Source: Chloroflexota bacterium
GTDB taxonomy: Bacteria; Chloroflexota; Dormibacteria; CF-121
Direction: 5' to 3'
NCBI GenBank assembly: GCA_005881235.1
Contig: VBEQ01000213.1
Coordinates: 1-8,960, forward strand
Length of the DNA: 8,960 nt
The notes beneath the pieces were generated by a model. The model was given only the letters and a program-made list of their open reading frames with translations, did not search any database and was not told the origin of the DNA. Both the position numbers and the translations under genes were made by a program. Numbering within the stretch: position 1 is the first letter of the stretch; the number at the start of each line of letters is the position of its first letter. Of the stretch, positions 5,761 through 8,960 are shown one piece after another.

Positions 5761-7242
5761 GTGAAGCAGCCGCAGACGCGGTACGCCCGAAGGGGAGAGC
5801 TGAGCATTGCATATCAGGTCGTCGGTTCGAGCGGGCCATGGCTCGTCTACGTGCCCGGCTTCATGTCTCACCTCGATTTACAGTGGACGGATCTGGGCTT
5901 TAGCCGGTTCCTCTCACGCCTCGCTTCTTTCACCCGCCTTGTCCTCTTCGATAAGCCAGGCACCGGCCTCTCGGATCCGATCCCTTACGTTCCGACGCTG
6001 GAGGAGCGGATCGGGGATGTTCGGTGCGTCCTTGATGCCGCCGGCGGCGACCGCGCTGCACTGCTTGGGTTTTCTGAAGGCGGGCTCACTTGCGCCCTGT
6101 TCGCGGCCACCTGGCCCGAGCGAACGAGCGGATTGATCGTTTACGGCTCCTACGCCGTCGGGCGTCCTTCGAAAGAAACCCTGGAGGAAGCTGGCGTTAG
6201 GTCCCGAGAGTACGAGCACGTGGTCGCCGCGTTTGACGACGTCGTTGCGCATTGGGGCGAAGGGCGCCTCGGAAACGTCCTCGCCCCTAGCGTGCGTGGC
6301 GAACTCCGTAAAGGCTTCTGGGCCGTCTACGAGCGCGCCGGCGCAAGCCCCGCCATGGCGCGCGCGCTGATCGAGGCCGCCAAGCAGGCCGATGTCTCGG
6401 AGATACTTCCGACGATCCGGGTACCCACCCTCGTCCTCCATCGAACCGGGGATATCTTTCCCATCGCAGGTGGACGCTATTTTGCAAAAAGGGTACCGGG
6501 GGCTCGATTCGTCGAGCTTCCCGGCGACGACCACGCCTTCTGGGCGGGGGACTACGACGCAGTCGTCGACGAGATTCAAACGTTTCTGACAGGGGCTCCT
6601 GCCTCAACTGAGCCCGACCGCGTCCTGGCCACGTTGCTCTTTACGGATATCGTTGGTTCGACCAGGCGCGCCAGCGAGGTTGGGGACGAGCGCTGGCACC
6701 AGTTGCTTGAGGTTCACAACAGCCAAATCCGTGCGCTGCTCGAGAGGTTTGGTGGACGCGAGCTCAACACGACGGGGGACGGTTTTTTTGCAAGTTTCGA
6801 CGGCCCCGGGCGGGCCGTGGAGTGCGCGGGAGCGATCGTCAGCTCACTGAATTCGCTCGGCGTGACAGTTCGGGCCGGCATCCACACGGGAGAATGTGAG
6901 CGGATCGGAGAAAAGCTCGGTGGACTTGCGGTGCACGTCGCGGCTCGGATCGCTGCGATGGCTGAAGCGAACGAGGTGCTAGTTTCAAGCACGGTTCGGG
7001 ATCTGGTAGTGGGCTCCCGTCTTCACTTCAAGGACCGCGGCAGCCACGAGCTGCGCGGCGTCCAGGGATCGTGGCACCTTTTCGCGGTGGTCCCCGAAGG
7101 GCCCAATTCCGTTAAGGGCGCGCCGAGGCTGGCAGGACCGCGCGAACGCATGAGTCGTATGGATCAGGGAATCGTCGCCGCTGCCAAGCACATGCCTTGG
7201 CTTCTCCGTTTTCTTGCTCGCATTGCGGGAATGACGTCCTGA
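5761..7242 (+). CDS. alpha/beta-hydrolase fused to class III nucleotide cyclase
   Basis: The 493-residue product has the architecture of mycobacterial Rv1900c (LipJ). Residues about 5-277 form an alpha/beta-hydrolase with a GFSEGG nucleophile elbow (Ser105), Asp231 in TGDIFP and His258 in DDHAFW, so the triad looks complete. Residues about 288-460 form a class III cyclase domain with both metal-binding aspartates, Asp296 in LLFTDIVGST and Asp340 in TTGDGFF. The substrate-selecting Lys position is Asn336, and the transition-state Asn position is His392, with Arg396 retained in AVHVAARI. Such replacements are known in this hydrolase-cyclase group, so activity is possible but its nucleotide preference is uncertain. 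It would make cAMP or cGMP in the cytoplasm; the hydrolase substrate is unknown. A tail with an amphipathic segment (MPWLLRFLARIAGM) ends it. The start is GTG at 5761, chosen by family N-terminus; the ribosome site is weak. Confidence 0.88.
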   Translation: MKQPQTRYARRGELSIAYQVVGSSGPWLVYVPGFMSHLDLQWTDLGFSRFLSRLASFTRLVLFDKPGTGLSDPIPYVPTLEERIGDVRCVLDAAGGDRAALLGFSEGGLTCALFAATWPERTSGLIVYGSYAVGRPSKETLEEAGVRSREYEHVVAAFDDVVAHWGEGRLGNVLAPSVRGELRKGFWAVYERAGASPAMARALIEAAKQADVSEILPTIRVPTLVLHRTGDIFPIAGGRYFAKRVPGARFVELPGDDHAFWAGDYDAVVDEIQTFLTGAPASTEPDRVLATLLFTDIVGSTRRASEVGDERWHQLLEVHNSQIRALLERFGGRELNTTGDGFFASFDGPGRAVECAGAIVSSLNSLGVTVRAGIHTGECERIGEKLGGLAVHVAARIAAMAEANEVLVSSTVRDLVVGSRLHFKDRGSHELRGVQGSWHLFAVVPEGPNSVKGAPRLAGPRERMSRMDQGIVAAAKHMPWLLRFLARIAGMTS

Positions 7243-7288
7243 GAGCGCTTGCATCCCCCCACCTCGATCTGAGCGAATGGAGGCCATG

Positions 7289-8129
7289 ATGACGGATGTC
7301 CGCAGATCAATCAGCTTCGGTCTAAAGACCAGCCAGCAGGGCTTCGCCTATGACGAAATCCTGGCGCTGTGGCGTGCGACAGGCGACCCTGGAGTCGTGG
7401 ACTTTGCTCGGCGCGCTGGCCGCGCAGACCACACGCCTGCGCCTCGGTGTGATCGTGACCAGCAACCGTTTGCGGCCACCGACCGTGCTGGCGAAGATGG
7501 CCGCCACCGTCGACCATATTTCGCGAGGCCGGCTGGTTCTCGGAATTGGCGGTGGCGGCAGTCGAGTCGCGGATCCGGCGGGCATGGAGTTGGTCCAGCG
7601 CGAATTCGACGCCTACGGTATCGACATTGTGTCGGCGGTAGAGGCGCTGGGCGCGCTGGGTGAAGCCTGCACCATCATCCGTCGCATGTGGACCGAGACT
7701 GAGCCCTTCGACTTCGACGGGCGATACTACCGGCTACGCGGCACCATCTGCGAGCCCAAGCCGGTTCAGCAGCCACACCCGCCTATCCTGATTGGCGCCG
7801 GCGGCGAGAAAGTTGCCCTGCGCGTCGTTGCGGAGCATGCCGACATCTGGAACTGCCCGGCGCGCAATGCGGACGAGTTCCGTCGCAAGAGCCAGGTCCT
7901 CGATGAACATTGCCGAGCAATCGGGCGCGATCCAGATGCGATCGTTCGGTCGATGCAAGTGATCGTCTCGGTGGATGACGTGCCCGGCGCACGCCGTTTC
8001 CTGGTCGAGCTGATCGAGGCTGGCTGCCGGCACCTCGTGCTCGGTCCGCGCCGGCCCGTGCCATCAGCGGCCTGGCTTGCTGAGGAGATCATCGAACCGG
8101 TTCTCGCTCAAGCTTCCGCGGTTCGGTAG
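7289..8129 (+). pseudogene. luciferase-like (F420-type) oxidoreductase broken by an out-of-frame internal deletion
   Basis: Two frames together make one luciferase-like monooxygenase. The first, from ATG at 7289 with GGAGG five bases upstream, gives the family N-terminus (ISFGLKTSQQGF, then DEILALWRAT, to about 7375). The second takes up at about 7386 (TLESWTLLGALAAQTTRLRL) and runs to a TAG at 8127, with family motifs VLAKMAATVDHISRGRL, DFDGRYYRLRG, CEPKPVQQPHPPILIG and AEHADIWN. The stretch normally between them, about 25-35 residues with the FDHF motif, is absent and the frame shifts by one. Relatives are TIM-barrel enzymes using F420 or FMN. Downstream ATGs such as 7350 would miss the first barrel strands and carry unrelated residues, so a working product is unlikely. 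The word GCGAC occurs twice close to the junction (near 7377-7388). A sequencing error is unlikely to remove this much. Confidence 0.72.
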
Positions 8130-8142
8130 CTGTCTGCGTCGG

Positions 8143-8960
8143 ATGATGACTGATCTCGATCCGGCTACCGCCTTGCGCCGTATCGCCTTCCTGCTGGAGC
8201 GCCAGCGCGCCGAGACCTACCGGGTGCGGGCATTCCGTCGAGCGGCCGAAGCGGTGGCCGAGCAGCAGCCGCAGCGGCTGCGCGCGCTACACATGGCGGG
8301 GCGGCTGAAGGACCTGCCTGGGGTGGGCGAGACCATTGCGGCGATCATCGGCGAGGTCCTTGACGGCCGCGTACCGGCCTACCTCGCAGAGCTCGAAGCC
8401 GCCCCCCTGCCGGCTCGCAGCGCGGCTGCCGACGCCTACCGCCGCGCGCTGCGAGGCGACTGCCACAGCCACAGCGACTGGTCCGACGGCGGCAGCGACA
8501 TTCGCACGATGGCCGAAGCGGCCATCGCACTCGGCCACACCTACCTGGTCCTGACCGATCACAGCCCGCGCCTCACTATCGCCCACGGCCTCGACGCGGC
8601 TCGGCTCTCCGCCCAACTGAAGGTCGTGGCCCGCCTCAACGAGGAACTGGCGCCGTTCCGGATCCTCACCGGCATCGAAGTGGACATCCTGGAGGACGGC
8701 TCCCTCGACCAGGACGAGGGGCTGCTGGCAGATCTGGACGTGGTCGTGGCCAGCGTGCACTCCAAGCTGCGGATGGAGGCACCAGCCATGACGGTCCGGA
8801 TGCTGGCGGCGATCCAGAGCCCGCACTCCGACATCCTGGGGCACTGCACCGGGCGAATCATAGTGGGTCGCGGTCGCAAACCGTCCACCTTCGACGCGGC
8901 CAGCGTGTTCGAGGCATGCGCCCGCACGGCTACGGCAGTGGAGATCAACTCCCGGCCCGA
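8143..8960 (+). CDS. PHP-domain hydrolase with N-terminal HhH region (3' end outside window)
   Basis: The frame is open from ATG at 8143 to the window edge (272 codons). Residues about 5-80 resemble the N-terminal region of family X DNA polymerases: a helix pair (RRIAFLLERQRAETYRVRAF) and a helix-hairpin-helix LKDLPGVGETIAAII (55-69). There is no polymerase palm; a PHP metal-dependent phosphoesterase domain follows directly, with its motifs in order: DCHSHSDWSDGGS (106-118), LVLTDHS (135-141), GIEVDIL (177-183), VVASVHS (201-207), ILGHCTGR (231-238) and EINSRP (267-272). This is the short PHP type common in actinobacteria, about 340 residues as I remember, so perhaps 70 residues are missing. 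A DNA-repair or phosphatase role is inferred, not shown. The start at 8143 or 8146 lies 13-16 bases after the preceding stop, so it may share a transcript with the broken oxidoreductase. The ribosome site is weak. Confidence 0.88.
   Translation, partial: MMTDLDPATALRRIAFLLERQRAETYRVRAFRRAAEAVAEQQPQRLRALHMAGRLKDLPGVGETIAAIIGEVLDGRVPAYLAELEAAPLPARSAAADAYRRALRGDCHSHSDWSDGGSDIRTMAEAAIALGHTYLVLTDHSPRLTIAHGLDAARLSAQLKVVARLNEELAPFRILTGIEVDILEDGSLDQDEGLLADLDVVVASVHSKLRMEAPAMTVRMLAAIQSPHSDILGHCTGRIIVGRGRKPSTFDAASVFEACARTATAVEINSRP

Noticed and set aside
5654..5839. Minus-strand 61-codon frame ending in a rather protein-like stretch (FELHLEAKAKFGWSAEA)
   Set aside because: It overlaps the start of the cyclase gene on the other strand, has no ribosome site that I can see and matches no family I know. 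The tail could be a gene remnant, but composition alone does not support a call.
5914..6579. Minus-strand open frame of 221 codons
   Set aside because: It is opposite the well-supported hydrolase domain with its catalytic motifs and has no recognisable motif.
7350..7385. Oxidoreductase gene starting at ATG 7350 as a complete protein
   Set aside because: The first codons there encode residues unlike the family and the first barrel strands would be missing. The true N-terminus lies in another frame from 7289.
8287..8844. Minus-strand open frame of 185 codons
   Set aside because: It is opposite the PHP domain, whose metal-binding motifs occur in correct order on the plus strand.

Overview
The window is a high-GC bacterial chromosome segment. 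The gene set suggests a soil-type Actinomycetota or a related high-GC Terrabacteria lineage such as Chloroflexota or Dormibacterota: a DUF1801 protein, a WAVG-repeat beta-propeller fused to a PLL-type lectin, a membrane LuxR regulator, an alpha/beta-hydrolase fused to a class III cyclase, an F420-type luciferase-like oxidoreductase and a PHP hydrolase with an HhH motif. This placement is an inference from family distribution; there is no rRNA or marker gene to settle it.

Layout. (1) 1-564, plus strand: the tail of an unrecognised Cys-rich protein overlaps a DUF1801 gene by ATGA, so the two look translationally coupled. (2) 565-744: a compact control region with a symmetric site, a near-consensus sigma-70-type promoter, a 17-bp palindrome abutting the -10 box and two small leader hairpins. 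(3) 745-3312: a large secreted protein made of two seven-bladed beta-propellers joined by a TIG/IPT domain; the C-terminal propeller is a DUF346/PLL-like lectin. It ends at a strong terminator (3339-3373). (4) 3528-4241, minus strand: a four-helix membrane protein with a cytoplasmic LuxR DNA-binding domain, convergent with the lectin gene and divergent from the next gene. (5) 4520-5500: a secreted five-repeat PD40 propeller followed by a GC-rich hairpin. (6) 5761-7242: an alpha/beta-hydrolase fused to a class III nucleotide cyclase. (7) 7289-8129: a luciferase-like oxidoreductase that appears broken by an out-of-frame internal deletion. (8) 8143-8960: the start of a PHP-domain phosphoesterase-like protein that runs off the window.

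How the genes relate. The two secreted propellers flank the membrane LuxR regulator. A simple hypothesis is an envelope- or carbohydrate-facing module (lectin plus PD40 protein) under a membrane-tethered regulator, but only gene order supports it. The cyclase would make a nucleotide second messenger; nothing links it directly to the regulator. The last three genes look like ordinary housekeeping or accessory metabolism. I see no CRISPR, tRNA, rRNA, insertion sequence or phage gene, and no convincing sign of a wholly new system. The most informative items are the architecture and control region of the lectin protein, the non-canonical cyclase active site and the broken oxidoreductase.
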